Below, one piece after another: positions 1 to 6,074 of a DNA stretch of 10,712 nt. This stretch comes from Bacillota bacterium. GTDB taxonomy: Bacteria > Bacillota_I > Bacilli_A > RFN20 > CAG-826. The stretch spans positions 1 to 10,712 of the forward strand of contig JAPLKQ010000113.1 in the NCBI GenBank assembly GCA_026387995.1. The letters are read 5' to 3'. The notes beneath the pieces were generated by a model that saw only the letters and a list, made by a program, of their open reading frames with translations, was not told the origin of the DNA and searched no databases. Both the position numbers and the translations under genes were made by a program. Position 1 is the stretch's first letter; every line of letters starts with the position of its first letter.

Positions 1-1
1 G

Positions 2-1063
2 CTTTCGGTCCATGACCTGATCCGCGGAGACGTTGAATTAACCGAGAATGACCAAGATATTGTCATTTTGAAAGGTGACGGCTTGCCAACCTATCATTTT
101 GCGCACGTGGTGGACGACCATTTTATGAAGACGACTGTCGTGACACGTGGCGAAGAATGGTTGTCATCGCTGCCGATTCACATTGAGATGTTTAAGGCTT
201 TGAAGTGGAAAGCCCCGGATTTTGCCCATTTGCCCGTCATCATGAAACTCGATAACGGCAATAAACGTAAACTCAGCAAACGGAAAGACCCAGAAGCGGC
301 GGTCAGTTACTTTTTGGCAGACGGCTATCCGCCGGCCGCGCTGATTGAATATTTAATGACAATCGCCAATAGCAATTTTGAGGAATGGAGAGCGGCGAAT
401 CCTTTGGCCCCACGCCACGATTTCCATTTTGCGTTCGATAAAATGTCCTTAGATGGCGCTTTATTCGATATCATGAAGCTCAAATTCATTTCCCGTGAAA
501 TCCTCAGTCGCGAAACTGCCGCGAAAATGACGGAGGATGCGCGCGCTTACGCCGTGCAATACGACCGCCGTCTTTATGACCTTATCGTCAGTGACTCAGA
601 GTATTTCGAAAGCATTATGAACATTGAACGGGAAAAAGAAAATCCGCGGAAAGACTACGAGAAATTCTCGGATATCTTTGAGTTGGTCAAATTCTTCTAC
701 CGGGACTTCTATGTTCAAATCTTGGAAACAGAGTTACCGTTTAACCCGAGTTTCACTCATGAGGTTATTGCTCAGGTTTTACGAAACATTAAAGAAACGA
801 TTTCGCTCGATTTGACCGAGGAAGAATGGTTTTCCGGACTCAAAGAAATCGGCGAACGGCATCACTTCGCTCCTTCGGGAAAAATCTTTAAAGCCAACCG
901 CGAAAAATATATCGGCCACATCGGCGATGTCGCGGAAATGCTCCGGATTGCCATTACTGGAAGCAAGCAAAGCCCGAATCTCTATTACGTGCTGAAAGTT
1001 TTAGGCCTTGATGAAGTCCAAGCCCGCCTTGGGATAATTATTGATAAACTTTCTCAATCGTGA
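2..1063 (+). CDS. gltX: Glutamate--tRNA ligase, 3' part (5' end outside window)
   Basis: Class I aminoacyl-tRNA synthetase that charges tRNA-Glu with glutamate in the cytoplasm. The frame is open from the left edge, and the residues before the first possible start (DLIRGDV) are already family sequence, so the gene begins upstream and the N-terminal HIGH region is missing here. Visible family landmarks are DGLPTYHFAHVVDDH, VTRGEEWLSSLP and the KMSKS-equivalent loop KLSKRKD at bases 269-289. The following DGYPP...EYL and the helical C-terminal half form the anticodon-binding part. The RGEEW and KLSKRKD variants match the form I associate with Clostridia and Erysipelotrichia rather than the proteobacterial RGEEH/KLSKRHG form. 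It ends in TGA, which shows that TGA is a stop in this organism. A tRNA-Glu gene follows after 16 bases. Whether the enzyme also charges tRNA-Gln cannot be told from this fragment. Confidence 0.95.
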   Translation, partial: LSVHDLIRGDVELTENDQDIVILKGDGLPTYHFAHVVDDHFMKTTVVTRGEEWLSSLPIHIEMFKALKWKAPDFAHLPVIMKLDNGNKRKLSKRKDPEAAVSYFLADGYPPAALIEYLMTIANSNFEEWRAANPLAPRHDFHFAFDKMSLDGALFDIMKLKFISREILSRETAAKMTEDARAYAVQYDRRLYDLIVSDSEYFESIMNIEREKENPRKDYEKFSDIFELVKFFYRDFYVQILETELPFNPSFTHEVIAQVLRNIKETISLDLTEEEWFSGLKEIGERHHFAPSGKIFKANREKYIGHIGDVAEMLRIAITGSKQSPNLYYVLKVLGLDEVQARLGIIIDKLSQS

Positions 1064-1079
1064 TTAAATTATAAACGCT

Positions 1080-1156
1080 GGCCCGTTGGAGAAGTGGCTT
1101 AACTCATATCCCTCTCAAGGATACATCCATGGGTTCGAACCCCATACGGGTCACCA
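1080..1156 (+). tRNA. tRNA-Glu (anticodon CUC), CCA encoded
   Basis: The complete cloverleaf can be folded by eye. The acceptor arm is GGCCCGT (1080-1086) with ACGGGTC (1146-1152), including one G-T pair. The D stem is GAG/CTC around an 11-base loop. The anticodon stem is TATCC/GGATA around loop CTCTCAA, with anticodon CTC at 1114-1116. The variable region has 5 bases and the T arm is ATGGG-TTCGAAC-CCCAT. Discriminator A is followed by a genomic CCA. The acceptor sequence is typical of bacterial tRNA-Glu. It lies immediately downstream of gltX and just before a terminator, so it is probably processed from the gltX transcript; I see no separate promoter in the 16-base gap. Confidence 0.96.
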
Positions 1157-1169
1157 AATAGTTTAAAAT

Positions 1170-1199
1170 GCCCTCACGTACCCTCGCGAGGGCTTTTTT
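1170..1199 (+). terminator. Intrinsic terminator after gltX-tRNA-Glu
   Basis: GCCCTC (1170-1175) pairs with GAGGGC (1188-1193) and is followed by six T (1194-1199). The internal segment CCCTCGCGAGGG (1181-1192) can form an alternative, tighter hairpin with the same right arm. Either fold ends directly at the T-run, 13 bases after the tRNA 3' end. Confidence 0.85.
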
Positions 1200-1257
1200 A
1201 ATTCAAAAAACTTTGCAAAACGCACACCTTTTTTTGAATTTCAGCTAAAAACTACTG

Positions 1258-1287
1258 GAATTACGAGAAAGAATAATCTAGTATAAA
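1258..1287 (+). promoter_or_regulatory. Possible sigma-A promoter for the membrane protein gene
   Basis: A TATAAA -10 element lies at 1282-1287, 30 bases before the ATG at 1318. The -35 region at the right distance (GAATTA, 1258-1263, 18-base spacer) is a poor match. An independent promoter is expected because a terminator lies just upstream. Confidence 0.4.
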
Positions 1288-1317
1288 TGTGGAAACTTCA
1301 ATGAAAGGATTGAACTT

Positions 1318-2034
1318 ATGAAAAAAACTTTGACTATTTTGGCCTTCATCATCCTCGCTAGCATCCTGCTTGCCCTTGGTTCGTTGTTCGTTCGCTATGG
1401 TATGTCCACCTTTAGTTTTCTAGGGGGCGTCGCTTTAGCTGTCATCACCTATATTACTACGGGCGCTTGGTCCGTCGGCCGTATCGCCGTCATCGGCGTT
1501 TTGGCTCTGGCGTTGGCCGCTTTTGTCATTCTCTTGATCAAACTGATTCGCAAGAAAAAATCCTTTGTCACGTATCTTGTCCTTGTCGACATCTTCGTGA
1601 TCATTGGTTGCGCGGCCGTCTTCTTCCTTCCTTATCCTGCGGCTACCGCGACCACGGTTCTCTCGTTGCTGCTCAATGATTTCCTCACTGGGGCGACCAT
1701 TGCTACACGCGTGAGTTCCTTAATGTTCTTAGTCATGTCGGGCATCACCGTTCTTTTAGCCCTAGTCTTCTTTATCTTGGCGTTGATTGACATCGCCTTG
1801 ACACCAAAATTCGTTAAGAAACTTGAACCCGCTCCTGAAGTTGCGCCAGCCGTCGTTCCGCAAGATGTGGCGGTTGCCCCAGAGCAATACGTCCAACCGG
1901 AAGTGGCACCTGTCGCTCCTGAACAATATGAACAACCTGCGCAGCAATACGAACCTGCTCCGGAAGTTGCTCCGCAACCGGAATACATTCAACAACCCAA
2001 CCGGCCCCGACCCTTGATGAATTCCGTGCTTTAA
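1318..2034 (+). CDS. Membrane protein with Pro/Gln-rich tail, 5' part of a frameshifted gene
   Basis: The ATG has a good SD (GAAAGGA, 1303-1309, 8-base spacing). The product starts with four or five hydrophobic segments (about residues 4-24, 32-48, 56-77, 84-107 and 135-161), then KK-bearing juxtamembrane sequence. A low-complexity linker of about 60 residues follows, with repeated PEVAP and APEQY units. The last ten codons (from about 2005) no longer resemble the rest, while the -1 frame becomes clearly coding, so the 238-residue product is probably an artefact of a one-base loss. The full protein would be about 505 residues ending at 2834: membrane domain, flexible linker, short amphipathic repeats and a soluble domain. 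I do not recognise the membrane domain as a named family. Orientation and localisation are inferred. Confidence 0.75.
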   Translation: MKKTLTILAFIILASILLALGSLFVRYGMSTFSFLGGVALAVITYITTGAWSVGRIAVIGVLALALAAFVILLIKLIRKKKSFVTYLVLVDIFVIIGCAAVFFLPYPAATATTVLSLLLNDFLTGATIATRVSSLMFLVMSGITVLLALVFFILALIDIALTPKFVKKLEPAPEVAPAVVPQDVAVAPEQYVQPEVAPVAPEQYEQPAQQYEPAPEVAPQPEYIQQPNRPRPLMNSVL

Positions 2035-2834
2035 TCCGTGAAGAACTCGCTCGTAATCCAAACAAAGTTGATGTCACCGTCAGCTATGCTGCGTTGCCTC
2101 CGTTCATGGCTTATCCGCCGGCGGCTCCGCAACCAATGCCGCAACCTGTGGCACAACCTCAATTCGCAGGCCTCACTAAAGAAGACGTCCTTTCCATGAT
2201 CAGAGAAGAAGTTTCGAAAACTTCGGTCATTACCAAAGAAGACATTCGCTCCATTGTCGCCTCTGAGTTATCGCATCTTTCATTCACGGCACATAATGAA
2301 CCTCAACCAGCCGCTGAAGTGAAAGCCGCCCCTATGGCGCAACCCGTCGTTGTCACTCCGACTGCCGAACCAGAAATTATCGCGATTCTTCCTGAAGCCG
2401 ATGAAGAAGAAGCGGCGAAACGCGTCATCATCCGCGTCCCATTCGAAGAAAGAATGAAAGTCGCAGAAAAGGATTTACTCGATAATTACAACGAACTCAA
2501 GAATTATATTCTTTCCTACGGCGTCAAGTCGCGTGTCAGCAACTCCGGCGATACCTTCCGTCTCCACACTGAAACCTATGTGAAGATTACGATTGCCGGT
2601 AAGGGCCTTAAATTGTACTATGCGTTGGATCCAAAAGCCTATGCCGATTCGACCATCCCAGTTACGGATGTCAGCCATAAATCGATTTATGTCGAGATTC
2701 CGGCTTGCTTCAAAGTCAAATCCGTACTCAGCGTCAAACGCGCCAAACAATTAGTCGACGATGTCATGGCCAAGAAAGGCCTTGTCAAAGGCGAACTTGA
2801 AAACGTTGATTACGCCAAGACTTTCCGTGAATAA
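2010..2834 (+). CDS. Conserved soluble C-terminal domain, 3' part of the frameshifted gene
   Basis: An ORF caller would begin this at a TTG at 2094, but that TTG has no SD and the same frame is open back to 1932. From about 2010 it reads TLDEFRALIREELARNP. That segment is the first of three related amphipathic elements, the others being TKEDVLSMIREEVSK and TKEDIRSIVASELSH, so coding plainly precedes 2094. A second Pro/Gln-rich stretch lies between elements one and two. From about 2420 a basic/hydrophobic domain follows, with the segments RVPFEERM, YNELKNYILSYGVKSR, SGDTFRLH, YVKITIAGKGLKLYYALDP and SVKRAKQLVDDVM. I associate this conserved domain with Bacillota membrane proteins, but I know no established function. 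It is best read as the cytoplasmic tail of the protein starting at 1318. It ends 20 bases before a strong terminator. Confidence 0.75.
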   Translation, partial: TLDEFRALIREELARNPNKVDVTVSYAALPPFMAYPPAAPQPMPQPVAQPQFAGLTKEDVLSMIREEVSKTSVITKEDIRSIVASELSHLSFTAHNEPQPAAEVKAAPMAQPVVVTPTAEPEIIAILPEADEEEAAKRVIIRVPFEERMKVAEKDLLDNYNELKNYILSYGVKSRVSNSGDTFRLHTETYVKITIAGKGLKLYYALDPKAYADSTIPVTDVSHKSIYVEIPACFKVKSVLSVKRAKQLVDDVMAKKGLVKGELENVDYAKTFRE

Positions 2835-2854
2835 ACTGCTCTAAAATTAAAGAG

Positions 2855-2882
2855 AGATGCATCTATGATGCATCTTTTTTTT
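2855..2882 (+). terminator. Intrinsic terminator
   Basis: A perfect nine-base-pair stem, AGATGCATC (2855-2863) with GATGCATCT (2867-2875), closes a three-base loop and runs into eight T (2875-2882). It separates the membrane protein gene from tdk. Confidence 0.88.
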
Positions 2883-2893
2883 ACGGTTTTTTC

Positions 2894-2922
2894 TTTCATG
2901 ACGGTCAATAATTTTGTAGAAT
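2894..2922 (+). promoter_or_regulatory. Probable promoter of tdk
   Basis: A -10 element TAGAAT (2917-2922) lies 24 bases before the tdk ATG. A weak -35 TTTCAT (2894-2899) sits at a 17-base spacing. The preceding terminator makes a new promoter necessary here. Confidence 0.5.
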
Positions 2923-2945
2923 AGAAAGAGTAAAGAGGGGCACAT

Positions 2946-3447
2946 ATGGAAAACATGCAAAATTCTGGTTGGATTGAAATCATCACCGGACCAATGTTCG
3001 CCGGTAAGAGCGAGGAATTAATCCGCCGGGTTAAACGCTTGGAATATGCCAAGAAGAAAACGCTTGTTTTTAAACCCAAAATCGATAATCGCTTCTCGGA
3101 AAACGAAGTCGTCAGCCATTCACAATTGAAGACCAAGTCCTTCAATATATCGAAGTCGACGGATATCCTAAAATACGTCAAGAGCGATACCTATGCCGTC
3201 GTTGTCGATGAAGTTCAATTCATGGATGAAGAAATCGTTGATGTATCCGAAGTCCTCGCGAATCGTGGCATTCGCGTCATTCTTGCGGGTCTGGACAATG
3301 ATTTCCGCGGCGAACCTTTTCCCATTATGGCTAAGCTTTTGGCTAAAGCCCGCCAGCTATTTTGATCCCATCGTCGTCGTCGGCGCCAGCGAGGCGTATG
3401 AACCACGCTGCCGTCACTGCCATGAAGTAAAAAAAGAAAAAGAATAA
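2946..3447 (+). pseudogene. tdk: Thymidine kinase (TK1 type), internal deletion and frameshift
   Basis: Thymidine kinase phosphorylates thymidine to dTMP in nucleotide salvage. The start is ATG 2946 with SD AGAGGGG (2934-2940). The N-terminal part is a normal TK1-type enzyme: P-loop GPMFAGKS (residues 15-22), catalytic Glu in VVVDEVQF (E89), and [12 protein letters not shown] (114-125). At about 3345-3351 the sequence jumps from LLAKA straight into [27 protein letters not shown] in another frame. The frame-0 product therefore stops at 3365 after 139 residues, while the true C-terminus continues to 3447. Compared with the usual 190-200 residues, about 25-30 are missing. These include the first zinc-binding CxxC and the TQR/lasso segment that contacts thymidine; only the second Cys pair (CRHC) remains. 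Even with the frame corrected, the enzyme would probably be inactive. An assembly error is the alternative. Confidence 0.85.
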
Positions 3448-3511
3448 AAGCGTTTGAAGACTATAGATAATTAGCTCCTATTTGCGGAGATTCTTTGCTG
3501 TAGGGTCCTAT

Positions 3512-3540
3512 TTGAAATGAAGGTGCGCCTATGGTACACT
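3512..3540 (+). promoter_or_regulatory. Sigma-A promoter of the CNNM/CorC pair
   Basis: TTGAAA (3512-3517), a 17-base spacer and TACACT (3535-3540) preceded by TGG, an extended -10. This is among the best promoter matches in the window. The expected start site near 3547 gives a leader of under 30 bases before ATG 3575. A nine-base direct repeat TCCTATTTG occurs at 3476-3484 and 3506-3514, the second copy touching the -35. Confidence 0.7.
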
Positions 3541-3574
3541 TTATTCGCATATTTATGCAACGGAGTTGGTCGTA

Positions 3575-4579
3575 ATGGTCGAAGCTTGGATACTATGGTT
3601 GATTATCGCCGCCCTCATTTTTGTTGGGGCGTTTTTCAACTCCAGCGAAACGGCTTTTGCCTCCTGCAACCGCATTCGCATGCGTGTAAAAGCAGACGAT
3701 GGAAATCGAACCGCTAAAATCGTATGTAAAATTACAGATCATTATAACCGTTCACTCATCACGACGGTGATTGGGACGAATGTCGTTTCTGTCTCTATCT
3801 CCATCCTATCGACTATCCTTTTTGTTCGTTTGATGGGAAGCTCGGGTTCAGCCGTTGCCACGATTTCCGCAACGCTCGTCGTCTACTTATTCTGCGATAC
3901 CATTCCTAAATCACTGGCGCGCGCCCTTCCGGATGAAGTCGCCTCCTTCAATAGTCGTCTCCTCTATTTTTTAATCATCATTTTGACTCCATTCACGATT
4001 GGCTTCCTGGGCATCGATTTAGCTTTTCGGAAAATTTTCAAAATGAAAGACGAACCTGAAATCACCGAAGAAGACTTTTCGAATGTCATCGAATCGATTC
4101 AGGACGATGGAATTCTCGAAAATGGCGAAAGCGAAATCATTCAATCGGCCATTGATTTTGGCGATAAGGCCGTGAAAGACGTCTTAACTCCTCGCGAAAA
4201 AATTTTTGCTATCGATATTCGCGGTTTATCTCCCGAAAGCTTGAATCACATGCTCTCAACGACGAACTACAGCCGCAGCCCCATTTATCAAGATAATCTC
4301 GATAACATCATCGGTATTTTACATGTCCGTAATTATATTCGTGATTACATGAAAAACCCACAATTGTCTATTCGTTCGACACTGGGAAAACCCTATTTTG
4401 TTTCTCCCAAAGTCACGATGGATGAGCTTTTTGAAGGATTCCGGAAATACAAAACGCATATTGCCATGGTCATTGACTCGACCAAAAAAGTGATTGGCAT
4501 GGTAACGATGGAAGATGTCCTTGAAGAACTCGTTGGCACGATGGACGAGCGCCTTCCGAAAAAAGGAGGCAAAAAATAA
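3575..4579 (+). CDS. CNNM/CorC-family membrane protein without CorC_HlyC domain
   Basis: The family (often annotated hemolysin-related) consists of DUF21 membrane proteins linked to Mg2+ export or homeostasis, with cytoplasmic CBS pairs. Start: ATG 3575 with SD ACGGAG ending at 3565; an in-frame TTG at 3566 lies directly on the SD and is rejected. The 334-residue product has a DUF21 domain (about 1-155) with the NSSETAFAS motif (22-30), GTNVVS (67-72) and further helices near 95-115 and 128-150. The TEEDF linker follows, then two CBS domains (about 203-262 and 269-322, ending VTMEDVLEELVG). It stops at residue 334 with a lysine-rich tail, lacking the usual C-terminal CorC_HlyC domain. Where the paralogue has FGELLPK, this one has FCDTIPK (106-112). 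Its stop overlaps the next start by one base (TAATG), indicating translational coupling and perhaps a joint complex. Confidence 0.92.
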   Translation: MVEAWILWLIIAALIFVGAFFNSSETAFASCNRIRMRVKADDGNRTAKIVCKITDHYNRSLITTVIGTNVVSVSISILSTILFVRLMGSSGSAVATISATLVVYLFCDTIPKSLARALPDEVASFNSRLLYFLIIILTPFTIGFLGIDLAFRKIFKMKDEPEITEEDFSNVIESIQDDGILENGESEIIQSAIDFGDKAVKDVLTPREKIFAIDIRGLSPESLNHMLSTTNYSRSPIYQDNLDNIIGILHVRNYIRDYMKNPQLSIRSTLGKPYFVSPKVTMDELFEGFRKYKTHIAMVIDSTKKVIGMVTMEDVLEELVGTMDERLPKKGGKK

Positions 4580-5844
4580 TGATCTATTACTTTGTTATTC
4601 TTGTCTTCCTGATTACTTTGAGCGCTTTGTACTCGGCTGCGGAGATGAGTTATAACGTCGTTAATCAACTACGTGTAAAAAAAGCGGCGGCTGGCGGCAA
4701 CAAAAAAGCCATTCGCGCTTTACATATCATCAACACACATGACGCGACCGATTCTACCATCCTGTTCGGAAATAACCTCGTTAACATCGCGGCTTCTTCT
4801 CTAGCCACGATTGTTGGTATGGAACTATGGGGGTCGGCCTATGGCGCAAGCCTTTCCGGCGTGATTATTTTTGTCATCATTCTCGTTTTCGGCGAATTGC
4901 TCCCGAAAGCGTTAGCGCTTCGCTATGCCTATCGGTGGGCGCTTAACTTGTCGGCATTTGTCTATGTGTTCAGGACACTCTTTTTCCCAATCGTTTATGT
5001 CATCACGAAGCTCGTTACCGTTGTCGCAAAACTGTGGACGAAAAGAGCTAGCGTCAATAAACCAGTCACGGATGACGAACTGGTGGAAATGGTAGACACA
5101 ATCGAGGAATCAGGAGAGTTTGATGAGAAGCAAGGCGAGTTGCTTCGTTCAGCGATTGATTTTACCGATACTGAAGCCTTTGAAATTATGACGCCGCGCG
5201 TTGATGTTTTTGCCTATAATATCGAAGATGACATTAAGGTTATTCTCAATGATCCGCGTATTTTTTCGCATTCGAGAATTCCTGTCTATCAAGAAACGAT
5301 TGACCAAATAATCGGCATATTGCCTACTAAATTGCTTTTAAAGGCGTATATCAATGGCGAAACAATCGATGTCCGTTCGCTTCTTTTAGAACCCAATTAT
5401 GTTTATCGCGGAAAACCGATTAGTGCCATTCTTGCTGATTTTAAAGCGACCCATCAACACATCGCCATCGTGAAAGATGAGTTTGGCGGCACCGAAGGCA
5501 TCGTTACGATGGAAGACATTGTCGAAGAACTCGTCGGCGAAATCTGGGACGAAACCGATGTCGTCGAAGAACAGATCCAAGAGACGAGCGAAGGCGTTTA
5601 TCTTGTCGATGGCGCCATGAATATCGAGGATTTCTTCGACTATCTTGGTTACGAAAAGGACTTTGAAAGCGTTTATACAACTGTCGGTGGTTGGTGCCAA
5701 GAACGTCTCGAACGTTTTGCCAAAGTAGGTGATTCGTTCCGTTTTGCTAATTTCTTCGTTACCGTGCTTAAAGCGGATGAATTCACCGTTGAGCAAATCA
5801 AAGTAGAAATACGCAAGTCGGAAGACGAAGAAGAAGATGTATAA
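4579..5844 (+). CDS. CNNM/CorC-family membrane protein with CBS pair and CorC_HlyC domain
   Basis: Full-length member of the same family as its upstream neighbour, 421 residues. It carries a very strong SD, AAAGGAGG (4562-4569), inside the end of the previous gene and starts at ATG 4579, overlapping that gene's TAA by one base. Domains are DUF21 (about 1-155, with SAAEMSY at 19-25, FGNNLVNIA at 63-71 and FGELLPKALA at 104-113), then CBS1 (about 204-262) and CBS2 (about 270-322, with KDEFGGTEGIVTMEDIVEEL). The C-terminal CorC_HlyC domain (about 335-412) contains YLVDGAMNIEDFFDYLGY and TVGGWCQERLERFAKVGD. The tail is acidic. The CBS domains commonly bind adenine nucleotides in this family. A role in Mg2+ or other cation export is family knowledge, not shown by the sequence alone. 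Confidence 0.94.
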   Translation: MIYYFVILVFLITLSALYSAAEMSYNVVNQLRVKKAAAGGNKKAIRALHIINTHDATDSTILFGNNLVNIAASSLATIVGMELWGSAYGASLSGVIIFVIILVFGELLPKALALRYAYRWALNLSAFVYVFRTLFFPIVYVITKLVTVVAKLWTKRASVNKPVTDDELVEMVDTIEESGEFDEKQGELLRSAIDFTDTEAFEIMTPRVDVFAYNIEDDIKVILNDPRIFSHSRIPVYQETIDQIIGILPTKLLLKAYINGETIDVRSLLLEPNYVYRGKPISAILADFKATHQHIAIVKDEFGGTEGIVTMEDIVEELVGEIWDETDVVEEQIQETSEGVYLVDGAMNIEDFFDYLGYEKDFESVYTTVGGWCQERLERFAKVGDSFRFANFFVTVLKADEFTVEQIKVEIRKSEDEEEDV

Positions 5845-5852
5845 TCTTCTAC

Positions 5853-5881
5853 AAGACAATTGAGGCCATTACTGATAGAAT
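5853..5881 (+). promoter_or_regulatory. Probable promoter of the small-protein / dehydrogenase / ABC-F operon
   Basis: AAGACA (5853-5858, four of six bases matching TTGACA), a 17-base spacer and TAGAAT (5876-5881) preceded by TGA, an extended -10. It begins eight bases after the upstream stop codon and 18 bases before the ATG at 5899. I see no hairpin terminator between the CNNM pair and this site, so read-through may also contribute. Confidence 0.55.
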
Positions 5882-5898
5882 ATGCAAGGTGATAAAAA

Positions 5899-6063
5899 AT
5901 GTTCGGAAAACAAAAACCTTTAGCTCCCCGTCCTGAAAACGAACCAAAGTTCAACGCGGATAATCAAAGCGACCGCGCTCTTTTACGAACACTCGTCCTT
6001 CTGATGGGCCTTGTCTTAATCTTATTGGTTGTCGGCGTTGCTATTTATCTATTCTTTTTCTAA
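5899..6063 (+). CDS. 54-residue single-pass membrane protein, unknown function
   Basis: Short gene with SD AAGGTG (5886-5891, 7-base spacing) and ATG 5899, ending in TAA. The N-terminal 30 residues are polar and proline-containing (MFGKQKPLAPRPENEP, then NADNQSDRALLR). One strongly hydrophobic helix follows (about residues 31-54, ending YLFFF) and runs to the C-terminus. It looks like a cytoplasmic N-terminal tail with a tail anchor, or an N-in single-pass protein. The stop codon TAA is part of the next gene's SD (TAAGGAAA), so it is tightly coupled to the dehydrogenase gene. No family is recognised. Support comes from the SD, the hydrophobic profile, the fit between neighbours and the promoter upstream. 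Confidence 0.7.
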   Translation: MFGKQKPLAPRPENEPKFNADNQSDRALLRTLVLLMGLVLILLVVGVAIYLFFF

Positions 6064-6074
6064 GGAAACAATGA

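Noticed and set aside
2000..2012. Programmed -1 ribosomal frameshift as explanation for the split membrane protein
   Set aside because: No X-XXY-YYZ slippery heptamer in phase and no obvious SD-like stimulator at the right distance; a one-base error or mutation is simpler.
1632..2077. Three overlapping minus-strand ORFs, some rich in Cys, Ser and Gly or in Arg
   Set aside because: They are antisense to the Pro/Gln-rich linker codons; composition and overlap mark them as shadows.
3471..3495. Possible terminator after tdk (CTCC...GGAG)
   Set aside because: Only four base pairs and no T-run.
5386..5859. 157-codon minus-strand ORF opposite the second CNNM gene
   Set aside because: Lies entirely within a well-supported coding gene, has no SD and shows no family motifs.
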